NCBI GenBank assembly: GCA_900555045.1
Contig: USJW01000052.1
Span: 1 to 30,790 of the forward strand
Source of the DNA: an uncultured Clostridium sp.
GTDB lineage: Bacteria; Bacillota; Clostridia; Lachnospirales; Lachnospiraceae
Length of the DNA stretch: 30,790 nucleotides
Direction of reading: 5' to 3'
Shown: one piece after another, positions 7,275-14,326 of the stretch
Layout of the letters: each line of letters opens with the position of its first letter
Position numbering within the stretch: the first letter of the stretch is position 1
The notes under the pieces: model-generated
What the model was told of the DNA's origin: nothing
Database searches by the model: none
The model's input: only the letters and a program-made list of their open reading frames with translations
Program-made: the position numbers and the translations under genes

Positions 7275-8075
7275 ATGGGACAGATATCTTACAAGCTGGA
7301 GCATTTCGAGGGACCGCTGGATTTGCTCCTGCATTTGATTGAGAAAAATAAAGTGAGCATCTATGACATCCCCATCTCGGAGATCACCAACCAGTACCTG
7401 GAGTATGTGCGGGGGATGGAGCGGGAAGACCTAAACGTGGTCAGCGAGTTTTTGGTGATGGCGGCGACGCTCTTAGACATCAAGGCCCGCATGCTGCTTC
7501 CCAAGGAAGTGGACGAGGAGGGCGAGGAGATCGACCCGCGGGCGGAGCTGGTTAAACGCCTTTTGGAGTACAAGACTTATAAGTACATGGCCGAGGAGCT
7601 GGCCAGGCGCGAGGACGGGGCGGAGCGTCTCCTGTACAAGGCGCCCACCATCCCGCCGGAGGTGGCAAAGTACGAGCCGCCGGTGGACCTAGACAGTCTG
7701 CTGGACGGCCTGACGCTGGCAAAGTTAAAGCGTGTCTTCGAGCAGGTGATGAAGCGCAAGGAGGACAAGGTCGATAAGATCCGAAGCAATTTCGGTACCA
7801 TCCGGCGGGAGCCGGTGAGCCTGGAGCAGAAGATCGGGGCCGTGATGGGGTATGCCAGGAAGAACCGGAAGTTCAGCTTCTGCCAGCTGCTGATGGAGCA
7901 GGCGGACAAGCTGGAGGTGGTGGTCACGTTCCTGGCGGTGCTGGAGCTGATGAAGATCGGAAAAATCCACCTGATGCAGGAGGAGATCTTCGGGGACATG
8001 CAGATCGAGACGCTGGAGCCGGAGGGCGAGGAGGCGGACCTGGATCTGGACGGCCTGGATGATTTCGCAGAGTAA
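7275..8075 (+). CDS. scpA: Segregation and condensation protein A
   Basis: A 266-aa kleisin that bridges SMC heads and binds ScpB dimers, forming the SMC-ScpAB condensin for chromosome segregation. The N-terminal signature YKLEHFEGPLDLLLHLIEKNKVSIYDIPI is classic, followed by LNVVSEFLVMAATLLDIKARMLLP. The C-terminal winged helix (about residues 190-245) has FCQLLMEQADKLEVVVTFLAVLELMKIGKI. The tail is acidic. The frame is open from 7242, but ATG 7275 is chosen because the family starts at MGQISYKLE and AGAGGA lies just before it. The scpB gene follows after 23 nt; the pair is normally co-transcribed. Confidence 0.97.
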   Translation: MGQISYKLEHFEGPLDLLLHLIEKNKVSIYDIPISEITNQYLEYVRGMEREDLNVVSEFLVMAATLLDIKARMLLPKEVDEEGEEIDPRAELVKRLLEYKTYKYMAEELARREDGAERLLYKAPTIPPEVAKYEPPVDLDSLLDGLTLAKLKRVFEQVMKRKEDKVDKIRSNFGTIRREPVSLEQKIGAVMGYARKNRKFSFCQLLMEQADKLEVVVTFLAVLELMKIGKIHLMQEEIFGDMQIETLEPEGEEADLDLDGLDDFAE

Positions 8076-8098
8076 GGATTTGAGGGATAAGGACGGAT

Positions 8099-9196
8099 AT
8101 GATGGAAGAAGGAAAACTGACAGAGACGACCGGGAAAAAAACGGTGTCGGGACAAAACGGCCAGCTGGAACTGGATTTTCCGCCCACTGAGAACGAGAAG
8201 GAGCAGGAGGCGGTGATCGAGGCGGTGCTCTTTACCATGGGGCGCTCCGTGGAGCTGCGCCAGCTGGCGGCGGCCATCGGCCAGAATCAGGAGACCGCCA
8301 GAAAGGCGGTGGAGCGGCTCATGGCGCGCTACAGCCGGAGCAAAAACTGCGGCATGCAGATCATTGTGCTGGACGACAGCTACCAGATGTGCACCAAGGC
8401 CAAGTACTACGAGAACCTGATCCGCGTGGCGTCCACGCCGAAAAAGCAGGTGCTCACGGAGGTCATGCTGGAGACCCTGTCAATCATCGCCTACAAGCAG
8501 CCGGTGACCAAGCTGGAGATCGAGAAGATCCGCGGCGTCAAGTCCGACCACGCGGTGAACCGGCTGATCGAGTACAACTTAGTCTATGAGGTGGGCCGCA
8601 TGGACGCCCCCGGGCGCCCGGCGCTGTTCGCCACCACCGAGGAGTTCCTGCGCCGCTTCGGCGTGGGCTCCACCGACGACCTCCCCACCATGAACCCGGA
8701 GCAGGCGGAGGAGATCAAGGCCGAGGTGGAGGAGGAACTGCAGCTCAAGCTGGAGGACTTGGCGGCGCAGAGCGCGGCGGAGTCTGGGGAGAGCGAAGAT
8801 ATGGACGGGGAGGAAGCGGCCATGGCGGAGGCGGCTGCCGCGACCGTGGTAGAGAATGGCGCGGATGGTGCGGAGGTTGCGGCGGAAGGGCCTGGGGCGG
8901 CTACGACCGCGGAGAGCGAAACCATCACAGACGGCGCGGAGGTTGCGGCGGAAGAGCCTGGAGCGGCCACGACCGCGGAAACCGAAACCGCCACGGCCGG
9001 CGCGGCGTCTGCAGCGGAAACATCCGAGGCGGCCGCAACCGCGGAGAACGGTGCGGACAACGCAGACCCCACCCCTACCCCCCTCACCCAGGAAGAACTC
9101 GAGGCCCTGGAGCTCGAGCAGGAGGCGGCGTACGCTGCGGAGCTGGAGGCGGCTGCGGCGGCCAGGGAGGAAAAGGACGGCGACGATTGGTATTGA
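8099..9196 (+). CDS. scpB: Segregation and condensation protein B with long Ala/Glu tail
   Basis: A 365-aa ScpB homologue. Residues about 35-215 hold the two winged-helix domains: EAVIEAVLFTMGRSVELRQLA, then LTEVMLETLSIIAYKQPVTKLEIEKIRGV, which is the family signature, and GRPALFATTEEFLRRFG. Usual ScpB proteins are near 190-200 aa. Here about 150 residues of Ala, Glu, Thr and Gly follow, including a 22-aa tandem duplication (residues 258-279 and 280-301; a 66-nt unit at 8870-8935 and 8936-9001) and an acidic helical end (LTQEELEALELEQEAAY, DGDDWY). The tail is probably disordered and not needed for the core fold. ATG 8099 follows AAGGACGGAT; a second ATG at 8102 is possible. It ends the operon, followed by the terminator at 9211. 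Confidence 0.95.
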   Translation: MMEEGKLTETTGKKTVSGQNGQLELDFPPTENEKEQEAVIEAVLFTMGRSVELRQLAAAIGQNQETARKAVERLMARYSRSKNCGMQIIVLDDSYQMCTKAKYYENLIRVASTPKKQVLTEVMLETLSIIAYKQPVTKLEIEKIRGVKSDHAVNRLIEYNLVYEVGRMDAPGRPALFATTEEFLRRFGVGSTDDLPTMNPEQAEEIKAEVEEELQLKLEDLAAQSAAESGESEDMDGEEAAMAEAAAATVVENGADGAEVAAEGPGAATTAESETITDGAEVAAEEPGAATTAETETATAGAASAAETSEAAATAENGADNADPTPTPLTQEELEALELEQEAAYAAELEAAAAAREEKDGDDWY

Positions 9197-9210
9197 CGGA
9201 TATTGATTCA

Positions 9211-9249
9211 AAAAGAGACGTTTTCCCTGCCGGAAACCGTCTCTTTTTT
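9211..9249 (+). terminator. Terminator of the scpAB operon
   Basis: AAAAGAGACG (9211-9220) pairs with CGTCTCTTTT (9238-9247), with TTTCC/GGAAA continuing inward, and T6 at 9244-9249. Confidence 0.9.
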
Positions 9250-9352
9250 CGCCTCCGGCAGCCGCAGCCATAATCGGTGCATATAGGCACGGTTGCTCGG
9301 ATCACGGTTTTGCCTGTCAAAAAGATAGCGCGTTAAGCCTCCACATTTTCTC

Positions 9353-9381
9353 TTGACTTCCATTCTTCCCCGTGATAGGAT
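9353..9381 (+). promoter_or_regulatory. Promoter of nrdD
   Basis: TTGACT (9353-9358), 17-bp spacer, TAGGAT (9376-9381) preceded by TGA (extended -10). Predicted start near 9388 leaves a leader of about 165 nt before nrdD. The rest of the 9197-9552 gap holds only the scpAB terminator, the possible NrdR boxes and the hairpin listed separately. Confidence 0.7.
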
Positions 9382-9392
9382 ATCAGAGGCAA

Positions 9393-9440
9393 TATACAGA
9401 TCATGTGTATCTGGTATACATAAAACACAACATCTAGTAT
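9393..9440 (+). promoter_or_regulatory. Possible tandem NrdR boxes
   Basis: ACACAACATCTAGTAT at 9425-9440 matches 13 of 16 positions of the NrdR box consensus as I recall it (ACACWATATATWGTGT). Exactly 32 nt upstream, 9393-9408 ends ATGTGT and matches the right half-site only. Paired NrdR boxes are known to sit about three helical turns apart upstream of ribonucleotide reductase genes. The left box is weak, so this stays tentative. No nrdR gene is in the window. Confidence 0.4.
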
Positions 9441-9507
9441 GGCGCTGCGCAAATTCCTGTGCGATGGCAGGAAATATGGCACAGTTATTTACGCAGCGCC
9501 ATACTAG
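9434..9507. repeat. 74-nt near-perfect inverted repeat in the nrdD leader
   Basis: CTAGTATGGCGCTGCG (9434-9449) is matched perfectly by its reverse complement at 9492-9507. The pairing continues inward with mismatches through AAAT/ATTT to CTGTGC (9457-9462) and GCACAG (9479-9484), so 26 of 29 positions per arm pair around a 16-nt loop. No T-tract follows. It lies downstream of the predicted start site, so it would be in the 5' leader of nrdD. It may be a MITE-like insertion or a regulatory RNA structure. Confidence 0.8.
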
Positions 9508-9552
9508 TACCGTGATGAATAATAGCAGGCCGGAGGTACGGATTCCGGCGGG

Positions 9553-11706
9553 ATGAGACAGGAGGAAAAGCCATTGGAGTGCAGTGATATCAAGGTGATA
9601 AAAAAGGACGGGACCAGAGAGGATTTCAATGTCCAGAAGGTGGTGGCGGCGGTCAGCAAGTCGGCGGAGCGCGCCATGATCCGCTTCTCGCGGGCGGAGA
9701 TCAATTTTATCTGCCAGTTTGTGGAGGAGAAGGCCCAGGAGATGGACGTGCAGGAGATCCCCATCTCCCAGATGCACAATATCGTGGAGGGGGCCCTGGA
9801 GAAGGTGAACCCGCAGGTGGCGAAGAGCTACCGGGACTACCGCAACTACAAGCAGGATTTCGTGCAGATGCTGGACGATGTGTACAAGAAGAGCCAGTCC
9901 ATCATGTACATCGGCGACAAGGAGAACAGCAACACGGACAGCGCCCTGGTCTCCACCAAGCGCAGCCTGATTTTCAACGAGCTAAACAAGTCCCTCTACC
10001 AGAAGTTTTTCATGACCGTGGAGGAGCTTCAGGCCTGCAGGGAGGGCTACATCTACATCCATGACATGTCCGCCAGGCGCGACACCATGAACTGCTGCCT
10101 GTTCGACGTGAAGTCCGTGCTCACGGGCGGCTTTGAGATGGGCAACCTCTGGTACAATGAGCCCAAGACCCTGGACGTGGCCTTCGACGTGATCGGGGAT
10201 ATCGTGCTCAGCGCGGCCAGCCAGCAGTACGGCGGCTTCACGGTTCCCAGCGTGGAGGAGATTCTGGCCCCCTACGCGGAGAAGTCCTACGAGCTCTACA
10301 TCAATAAGTACCTGGACTTAGGGCTGACCGACGAGAAGGCGAAGGAGGTGGCCATGAAGGACGTAAAACGGGACATGGAGCAGGGCTTCCAGGGCTGGGA
10401 GTACAAGTTTAACTCCGTCTCCTCCAGCCGCGGGGACTACCCCTTCATCACCATGACCGCGGGCACGGGCACCAGCCGCTTCGCCAAGATGGCCACCATC
10501 ACCATGTTGAACATCCGCAAGGGCGGCGAGGGCAAGAAGGGCCACAAGAAGCCGGTTCTGTTCCCCAAGATCGTGTTCCTCTACGACGAGAAGCTGCACG
10601 GGCCGGGCGGTGAGCTGGAGGACGTGTTCGAGGCGGGCATCGACTGCTCCAGCAAGACCATGTACCCCGACTGGCTGTCCTTAACCGGGGAGGGCTACAT
10701 CGCCAGCATGTACAAGAAGTACGGCAAGATCATCTCCCCCATGGGCTGCCGCGCCTTTTTGTCCCCCTGGTACGAGCGGGGCGGCATGAACCCGGCGGAC
10801 GAGAACGACGCGCCGGTGTTCGTGGGCCGCTTCAACATCGGCGTTGTGAGCCTGCACCTGCCCATGATTCTGGCCAAGGCGCGCCAGGAGAGCCGGGACT
10901 TCTACGAGGTGCTCGACTACTACCTGGAGCTGATCCGCAAGATCCATATCCGCACCTACGCGTACCTGGGCGAGATGAAGGCCAGCACCAACCCTCTGGC
11001 CTACTGCGAGGGCGGCTTCTACGGCGGCCATCTGGGGCTGCACGACAAGATCAAGCCGCTCCTTAAGACCGCCACCGCCTCCTTTGGCATCACGGCCTTC
11101 AACGAGCTCCAGCGGCTCTACAACGGCAAATCCCTGGTGGAGGACGGCGCCTTCGCACTGGACGTGCTGCAGCACATCAACGACAAGGTGAACCAGTTCA
11201 AGGAGGAGGACGGGAATCTCTACGCCATCTACGCCACCCCGGCGGAGAATCTCTGCGGCCTGCAGGTGAAGCAGTTCCGCAAGAAGTACGGCATCATCGA
11301 GAATGTCTCGGACCGCGAGTACGTGAGCAACGGCTTCCACTGCCACGTGACCGAGGACATCACCCCCATCCGCAAGCAGGACCTGGAGTACCGGTTCTGG
11401 GAGCTGAGCAACGGCGGGAAGATCCAGTACGTGAAGTATCCCATCAGCTACAACAAGGAGGCCATCCGCACCCTGGTTCGCAGGGCCATGGCCATGGGCT
11501 TCTACGAGGGCGTGAACCTGTCCCTGGCCTACTGTGACGACTGCGGACACCAGGAGCTGGAGATGGACGTGTGCCCCAAGTGCGGCAGCAAGAACCTGAC
11601 GAAGATCGACCGCATGAACGGGTATCTCAGCTACTCCCGCGTGAAGGGGGACACCCGCTTAAACGACGCGAAGATGGCGGAGATCGCCGAGCGCAGGAGC
11701 ATGTAA
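9553..11706 (+). CDS. nrdD: Anaerobic (class III) ribonucleoside-triphosphate reductase
   Basis: A 717-aa glycyl-radical enzyme that reduces ribonucleoside triphosphates to dNTPs without oxygen. The N-terminal ATP-cone (about residues 12-105) starts at IKVIKKDGTREDF and senses ATP/dATP. The catalytic barrel includes DMSARRDTMNCCLFD and FGITAFNELQRLYNG. The C-terminus has the zinc site CDDC...CPKC (C661, C664, C674, C677) and the radical loop RMNGYLSYSR with predicted radical glycine G690. The glycine context (NGYLS) is a known clostridial variant of the E. coli CGYLG. ATG 9553 has only GGCGGG close upstream; TTG 9574 has AGGAGG at better spacing and is a real alternative that removes seven residues. 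Its activase nrdG lies 3.4 kb downstream in a separate operon. Confidence 0.97.
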   Translation: MRQEEKPLECSDIKVIKKDGTREDFNVQKVVAAVSKSAERAMIRFSRAEINFICQFVEEKAQEMDVQEIPISQMHNIVEGALEKVNPQVAKSYRDYRNYKQDFVQMLDDVYKKSQSIMYIGDKENSNTDSALVSTKRSLIFNELNKSLYQKFFMTVEELQACREGYIYIHDMSARRDTMNCCLFDVKSVLTGGFEMGNLWYNEPKTLDVAFDVIGDIVLSAASQQYGGFTVPSVEEILAPYAEKSYELYINKYLDLGLTDEKAKEVAMKDVKRDMEQGFQGWEYKFNSVSSSRGDYPFITMTAGTGTSRFAKMATITMLNIRKGGEGKKGHKKPVLFPKIVFLYDEKLHGPGGELEDVFEAGIDCSSKTMYPDWLSLTGEGYIASMYKKYGKIISPMGCRAFLSPWYERGGMNPADENDAPVFVGRFNIGVVSLHLPMILAKARQESRDFYEVLDYYLELIRKIHIRTYAYLGEMKASTNPLAYCEGGFYGGHLGLHDKIKPLLKTATASFGITAFNELQRLYNGKSLVEDGAFALDVLQHINDKVNQFKEEDGNLYAIYATPAENLCGLQVKQFRKKYGIIENVSDREYVSNGFHCHVTEDITPIRKQDLEYRFWELSNGGKIQYVKYPISYNKEAIRTLVRRAMAMGFYEGVNLSLAYCDDCGHQELEMDVCPKCGSKNLTKIDRMNGYLSYSRVKGDTRLNDAKMAEIAERRSM

Positions 11707-11728
11707 AAACGAAAAAAATTTTCAAACT

Positions 11729-11770
11729 ACTTTGGCGGGCCTTGCTTTTCCGGCCAAAGTCTGTTAGGAT
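11729..11770 (+). promoter_or_regulatory. Promoter of mgtE, overlapped by a hairpin
   Basis: TTGCTT (11742-11747), 17-bp spacer, TAGGAT (11765-11770) preceded by TGT (extended -10). The inverted repeat ACTTTGGC (11729-11736) and GCCAAAGT (11753-11760) brackets the -35 and spacer. No T-tract follows on the plus strand, so it is not a clear nrdD terminator; it may act as an operator. Confidence 0.55.
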
Positions 11771-12049
11771 AGAAGAGAAATATAGAGAAAAGGAAGTGAA
11801 CACTCAGTGGAAGGTCGAAGTTGCAAGATGAAGGCGGACGAATCTGGATATGTGCATAGGCGTATGGATCAGGCGGTAGTCTGCTGGAGCGTATTCGGCG
11901 GACACTGATTGTTTGATTGACCCGGCGTTTATGGAGGGGCGGCTGGTTCCTGAGAGGGAGGCGGCAGTCTCTCCTTTTGCGTGTGCGCAAATCCATGCAA
12001 GCTGCTTTCATCGGCCCAGACAAAAATGGAAACCGGAGAGGAGAACGAC
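11771..12049 (+). ncRNA. Structured 5' leader of mgtE, candidate regulatory RNA
   Basis: About 280 nt without a plausible gene separate the promoter from mgtE. AACACTCAGTG (11799-11809) pairs with CACTGATTGTT (11903-11913) at 10 of 11 positions, a long-range closing stem around about 93 nt that contain smaller stems (CGAAT/ATTCG, CATA/TATG). Downstream, GAGAG (11952-11956) pairs with CTCTC (11969-11973) followed by TTTT, an attenuator-like hairpin, and TTTGCG-tgtg-CGCAAA follows at 11976-11991. The placement fits Mg2+-responsive control of a Mg2+ transporter, but I do not see the GAGGCUCC hallmark of the M-box riboswitch, so class is unassigned. Confidence 0.45.
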
Positions 12050-13393
12050 ATGGAAAAAGTAATTGAAATGATGTTACAGCTGGCGGAGGAGAAGAAGTAC
12101 CGCCAGTTGAAGGAGATGCTGATGGAGATGAACGAGGTGGATATCGCCGCGTTCATCGACGAGCTGGACTCGGAGAAGACGGTGGTGGTGTTCCGCATCC
12201 TGCCGAAGGAGCTGGCGACGGACGTGTTCGCCTGCTTATCTGTGGAAAAGCAGCAGCACATTATCACCAGCATCACGGACCGCGAGGTGGCGACCATCGT
12301 CGAGGATCTGTTTGTGGACGACGCGGTGGATATGCTGGAGGAGCTGCCCGCCACGGTGGTGAAGAAGGTGTTGCAGAACGCGAAGCCGGACACCCGGGCG
12401 CTGATCAACCAGTTCCTCAAATACCCGGACAACAGCGCCGGAAGCATCATGACCGCGGAGTACGTGGGGCTCAAGAAGACCATGACGGTCAAGGAGGCTT
12501 TCGACTACATTCGCCGCCACGGCGTGGACAAGGAGACCATCTACACCTGCTACGTGATGAACGAGGCACGGCAGCTGGAGGGCGTGGTCACGGTGCGGGA
12601 TCTCCTGATGAACAGCTACGAGACCGTGATGGAGGACATCATGGACACCCACGTGATCAAGGCGGTGACCACGGACGACCAGGAGGAGGTGGCGGACTGC
12701 TTCCAGAAGTACGGCCTGCTAAACCTTCCGGTGGTGGACCACGAGAACCGGCTGGTGGGGATCGTGACCGTGGACGACATCGTGGACGTCATCGAGCAGG
12801 AGGCCACGGAGGACTTTGAGAAGATGGCGGCCATGGCGCCCAGCGAGAAGCCGTACTTAAAGACCGGCGTGTTCCAGCTGGCCAAAAACCGCATCTTCTG
12901 GCTGATGGTTCTGATGATCAGCAGTCTGATCACCGGCGGAATCCTGGCCAAGTACGAGAACGCCTTCGCGGTGCTTCCGCTGTTAGTCACCTTTATCCCC
13001 ATGCTGACGGACACGGGCGGCAACGCCGGAAGCCAGAGCAGCACCTTAATCATCCGCGGCATGGCGGTGGGCGAGATCGAGCCCGGAGATTTCATGAAGG
13101 TGGCCTGGAAGGAGCTTCGCGTGGGCACCCTCGTGGGCTTCGTGCTGGGCGTGGTGAACTTTATCCAGCTGATGATCCGCTTCCCGGGCCAGCCCCTGGT
13201 CTGCGCCACCGTGGTGATCAGCCTGATGGCCACCGTGATCGCGGCGAAGACCATCGGAAGTATGTTACCCATCGCGGCCAAGGTGTTCCACATGGACCCG
13301 GCCATCATGGCGGCGCCGCTCATCACCACCATCGTGGACGCGCTGAGCCTGGTGATCTACTTCCAGCTGGCCTGCGCGCTGTTACAGCTGTGA
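12050..13393 (+). CDS. mgtE: Magnesium transporter MgtE
   Basis: A 447-aa Mg2+ channel/transporter. In order: the helical N-domain (residues about 5-125) with the typical VVVFRILPKELATDVFACLS; tandem CBS domains (about 130-250) that sense cytosolic Mg2+, containing NSAGSIMTAEYV, GVVTVRDLL and LVGIVTVDDIVDVIEQEATEDFEKMA; then five membrane helices from about residue 280, including TFIPMLTDTGGNAGSQSSTLIIRG, the conserved pore-lining stretch. Its length is normal. The frame is open from 11981, but ATG 12050 is chosen for its GAGGAG 8 nt upstream and the family-like start MEKVIEMMLQLAEEKKY. It is monocistronic, between a structured leader and a strong terminator. Confidence 0.96.
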   Translation: MEKVIEMMLQLAEEKKYRQLKEMLMEMNEVDIAAFIDELDSEKTVVVFRILPKELATDVFACLSVEKQQHIITSITDREVATIVEDLFVDDAVDMLEELPATVVKKVLQNAKPDTRALINQFLKYPDNSAGSIMTAEYVGLKKTMTVKEAFDYIRRHGVDKETIYTCYVMNEARQLEGVVTVRDLLMNSYETVMEDIMDTHVIKAVTTDDQEEVADCFQKYGLLNLPVVDHENRLVGIVTVDDIVDVIEQEATEDFEKMAAMAPSEKPYLKTGVFQLAKNRIFWLMVLMISSLITGGILAKYENAFAVLPLLVTFIPMLTDTGGNAGSQSSTLIIRGMAVGEIEPGDFMKVAWKELRVGTLVGFVLGVVNFIQLMIRFPGQPLVCATVVISLMATVIAAKTIGSMLPIAAKVFHMDPAIMAAPLITTIVDALSLVIYFQLACALLQL

Positions 13394-13408
13394 TCGGAGA
13401 ATGAATCA

Positions 13409-13459
13409 AAAAATGGCATTGAAGTGGGCCGGAGTTCGGCTTGCTTCAATGCCATTTTT
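13409..13459. terminator. Strong bidirectional terminator
   Basis: AAAAATGGCATTGAAG (13409-13424) and CTTCAATGCCATTTTT (13444-13459) form a perfect 16-bp stem ending in T5 on the plus strand and T5 on the minus strand. It separates mgtE from the convergent XRE gene whose stop is at 13467. Confidence 0.93.
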
Positions 13460-13466
13460 AAAAGAT

Positions 13467-13793
13467 TCAGTCGTCGCGGCTGCAGTCCGCTAACCCCCTC
13501 ACATAGGCGATGGCCTTGCTGCGGTTTCTGGAATCCAGAAGGCTATAGTAATCCAACAGTTCCTTCTGGTCTGGGGTCAGGGTGGCGGACACGCCGTCGA
13601 CGCTGTAAAATTCACTTAGGGTGATGCCCATCGCCGCACATACGCGCCGCAGGGTGGTGATGCTGGGCGTGGTGGTGCGCCGAAAAAGATTGCTTATATT
13701 GTTTGCCGAGTCCTTCATCTCCTTTGCCAGTTTATAATGGCTCCACCCGCGCTCTCTGCACAGTTCTTCAATCCGTTCCAGCTCATAATTCAT
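13467..13793 (-). CDS. Small XRE-family transcriptional regulator
   Basis: A 108-aa Cro/CI-type DNA-binding protein. The helix-turn-helix covers residues about 5-60: RIEELCRERGWSHYKLAKEMKDSANNISNLFRRTTTPSITTLRRVCAAMGITLSEFY. Residues 70-105 form a short helical tail (LTPDQKELLDYYSLLDSRNRSKAIAYVRGL) often seen in such regulators and likely used for dimerisation. Start ATG 13793 follows GGTGGAAGA. It is the only gene in its unit and lies tail-to-tail with mgtE. The palindromes at 13874-13900 overlap its likely -35, which suggests autorepression. Confidence 0.88.
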   Translation of the reverse strand: MNYELERIEELCRERGWSHYKLAKEMKDSANNISNLFRRTTTPSITTLRRVCAAMGITLSEFYSVDGVSATLTPDQKELLDYYSLLDSRNRSKAIAYVRGLADCSRDD

Positions 13794-13848
13794 TCTTCCA
13801 CCACCATGACGATTTTAACAACATATGTGGTTATTGTACCCCAGGAAT

Positions 13849-13904
13849 CGTTTAAATATCAGACTGAAAAAGCGTGTACAAATACACACTTTATAGTGTA
13901 TAAT
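13849..13904 (-). promoter_or_regulatory. Operator/promoter region of the XRE gene at 13467-13793
   Basis: Two interlocking inverted repeats share a half-site: GTGTA-caaa-TACAC (13874-13887) and ACACT-ttat-AGTGT (13886-13899). On the minus strand TTGTAC inside the first palindrome is followed after 17 bp by TATTTA, a usable promoter for the XRE gene. A TATAAT at 13899-13904 on the plus strand has no gene ahead of it. Confidence 0.5.
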
Positions 13905-13935
13905 CTAGTTGATAAAACGTGGTAGAGGGGAAGAG

Positions 13936-14196
13936 TTAATGTTCCGGTTTATCCTTAAAACCGAGCAGCGCGTTGGGGGTTACCCTGAAAAACTTGCACA
14001 GGGCCCTTAGTTCGATGTCTGTGACAAGGCGGGTACCTTTTTCAATTCTGAGGATTGTCAGATCATTGAAGTCATAGCCGTCCACTTGAAGTTTGGCGGC
14101 CAGAGTCCGTTGGGAGAGTCCTCGCTTTTGGCGGAGTTCGCGAATCTGCTCACCAATCAGATTTTTCTTTGGTTCCGAGTGGTACGATATTTTCAT
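13936..14196 (-). CDS. Short XRE-family regulator
   Basis: An 86-aa protein made almost only of a helix-turn-helix: GEQIRELRQKRGLSQRTLAAKLQVDGYDFNDLTILRIEKGTRLVTDIELRALCKFFRVTPNALLGF. The frame stays open to 14415, but that extension runs through the divergent promoter and into the opposing gene; ATG 14196 with GAGGTTAATA before it is the supported start. It resembles small clostridial regulators that act alone or as antitoxin-like repressors. It diverges from the 80-aa protein gene at 14327, and both promoters carry a shared 13-nt repeat. Its base composition around the promoter is much more AT-rich than the flanks. Confidence 0.85.
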   Translation of the reverse strand: MKISYHSEPKKNLIGEQIRELRQKRGLSQRTLAAKLQVDGYDFNDLTILRIEKGTRLVTDIELRALCKFFRVTPNALLGFKDKPEH

Positions 14197-14220
14197 TATT
14201 AACCTCACATAATTAAAATT

Positions 14221-14287
14221 TTCTAATAGTGAAATATTTATATGAATTGTAAGGAATAATGCGATTAGATATACTTCTAATAATGAA
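14221..14287. promoter_or_regulatory. Divergent promoters with a 13-nt direct repeat
   Basis: TTGTAA/TTACAA at 14247-14252 can serve as -35 in both directions. Rightward, a 17-bp spacer leads to TATACT (14270-14275); leftward, a 17-bp spacer leads to CTATTA (14229-14224). A direct repeat, TTCTAATAGTGAA (14221-14233) and TTCTAATAATGAA (14275-14287), covers the -10/start region of each promoter, as expected for repressor sites. Confidence 0.6.
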
Positions 14288-14326
14288 GCAAACAAAAATA
14301 AATTTAATATTCGAAAGGAAGAAGAC

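Noticed and set aside
9353..9556. 67-codon frame across the nrdD leader
   Set aside because: It begins at the -35 of the nrdD promoter and reads through the 74-nt hairpin; no ribosome binding site and no protein-like pattern.
10681..11550. 289-codon open frame antisense to nrdD
   Set aside because: It lies wholly inside a clear NrdD gene; GC-rich third positions keep the opposite frame open, and the translation (long runs of V, L, A, H, G) has no motif or ribosome binding site.
11571..11831. 86-codon frame over the nrdD 3' end and mgtE leader
   Set aside because: It starts inside nrdD in another frame, crosses the mgtE promoter, and has no ribosome binding site.
11799..11913. Assigning the mgtE leader to the M-box riboswitch
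   Set aside because: The conserved GAGGCUCC and the downstream M-box loops could not be found by eye, so no class was given.
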